Origin: Leptospira noguchii serovar Panama str. CZ214 | GTDB taxonomy: Bacteria; Spirochaetota; Leptospiria; Leptospirales; Leptospiraceae | Direction of reading: 5' to 3' | Assembly (NCBI RefSeq): GCF_000306255.2 | Contig: NZ_AKWY02000022.1 | Coordinates: 71,164 to 135,163, forward strand | DNA length: 64,000 nucleotides | In this document: piece after piece, positions 63,511 through 64,000 of the stretch | How positions within the stretch are numbered: the first letter of the stretch is position 1 | Layout: every line of letters starts with the position of its first letter | The notes under the pieces: model-generated | What the model saw: the letters and a program-made list of their open reading frames with translations, nothing else | What the model was told of the DNA's origin: nothing | Database searches by the model: none | Translations under genes and position numbers: made by a program

Positions 63511-64000
63511 AAACCTCTCCCTAAAAATTTCAATCAGAGGATTTTGTGATCTTTGAGGATTTTTTCGGTCAGCCCTGTAATTTCTAAAATCGTTTTTAAA
63601 TCGATTCCTTTTGTAAACATCTTACTGGCAGTTTCTAGTTTTTCTTTCTCAATACCCTTTTCAATACCTTGTTGTATGCCTTCTGAAATCAGTTTTTCCG
63701 CAGTAGTCACAGTCAACTCCTCATATTTTTCTAATTTAGATCTTTGAAAAATTACTTTGAACTCCGAAGGTTTCAAATCTCGAATCAATCGATCGTGAGG
63801 ATTGTTCACTTCGGCCATCTGTTATCTTTTGAATTTTATTTCATTAAGTCAATTTTATTTAGAATTGGCCTAAAATCTCAACAGAAGTTAGAGAAATTGC
63901 ATTTGGAATTTTGTTGATAGATCGCAAAATGATGAAGAATTACATCAGCGAGACCAGCTTCAAATTCAGAAAAAGCTCAATACTACTCAACTGATATTTA
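63511..64000. repeat. ~470-bp direct repeat, right copy (runs off the window)
   Basis: It is nearly identical to 53194-53664 from CAATCAGAGGATTTTGTG to CTGATATTTA at the window edge. It holds the internally deleted Rpn gene and the start of the region that precedes the RHH antitoxin at 53670, so a second antitoxin copy is expected just past the edge. Confidence 0.85.
63534..63818 (-). CDS. Internally deleted Rpn-type protein (94 aa)
   Basis: The frame is intact: [20 protein letters not shown], then [38 protein letters not shown] and [13 protein letters not shown]. It joins the Rpn N-terminus directly to the C-terminal tail and lacks the whole D...ExK nuclease core (compare 59185-60087). [11 protein letters not shown] repeat marks a 12-nt insertion absent from the other copy. 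Rpn genes are known to yield separate small C-terminal products that act as antidotes, so this short frame may be more than debris, though deletion debris is the simpler view. Confidence 0.55.
   Translation of the reverse strand: MAEVNNPHDRLIRDLKPSEFKVIFQRSKLEKYEELTVTTAEKLISEGIQQGIEKGIEKEKLETASKMFTKGIDLKTILEITGLTEKILKDHKIL

Overview
The window reads as chromosomal DNA of a pathogenic-clade Leptospira (spirochaete). The DNA is AT-rich. It carries several 23-residue-type leucine-rich-repeat (LRR) proteins, many spirochaete-style lipoproteins, a giant secreted protein resembling the Leptospira-specific TIGR04388 ('Lepto_longest') type, VapBC and HicAB toxin-antitoxin pairs, Rpn-like nucleases and IS481 relics. 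No rRNA, tRNA or CRISPR array was found. The species was not determined.

Layout. (1) 1-5876, minus strand: a MoxR-type AAA+ ATPase (cut by the window edge) and a 1617-aa WGR-DUF4132-LRR protein, a pairing like E. coli yehL/yehI. (2) 6310-10831: a secreted LRR protein and a TonB-dependent outer-membrane receptor. (3) 11233-21100: a translationally coupled operon ending in a 2408-aa polymorphic-toxin-like protein. Its C-terminal tip has the zinc motifs of a LAS (MepA-type) murein endopeptidase. A lipoprotein gene, probably its immunity gene, follows, then a 32-codon stub of a second one. (4) 21278-28500: two related DDE integrase/transposase genes, a 5'-truncated and frameshifted second toxin scaffold with a different tip (C39-like cysteine peptidase), a broken NADase-type glycan-binding-domain gene, and an LRR-like lipoprotein. 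(5) 28824-29929: an IS481 relic and a lipoprotein. (6) 31169-45720: a 1485-aa lipoprotein whose N-terminal third resembles the anthrax protective antigen/binary-toxin B pore-forming region, then a 7.6-kb SpvB/FG-GAP/RHS toxin gene broken by one in-frame stop, its 56-aa immunity gene, and an orphan TreTu-type ADP-ribosyltransferase tip with two tandem immunity genes, flanked by ~120-bp direct repeats. (7) 45871-49736: an AraC-type membrane regulator, an XRE regulator, a LuxI/FeeM-like GNAT protein and a 7TM protein. (8) 49950-61400: toxin-antitoxin and cassette-like genes (VapBC, MNT/HEPN, HicAB, an integron-cassette-type protein), several followed by attC-like imperfect palindromes, mixed with two LRR genes, a DUF2971 protein, Rpn nucleases and gene fossils. 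(9) 61707-64000: a lipoprotein, an AraC fossil, and the second copy of a ~470-bp direct repeat also present at 53.2-53.7 kb.

Together this looks like an accessory region for interbacterial or host-directed toxins. Two unrelated toxin scaffolds (the long secreted protein and RHS) share the same short sequence just behind their immunity genes, which suggests a common cassette-exchange boundary. Many genes are in decay (nonsense, frameshift, 4-bp duplication, internal deletion), and several repeat families are scattered between them. All family assignments come from reading motifs by eye; no database search was run.
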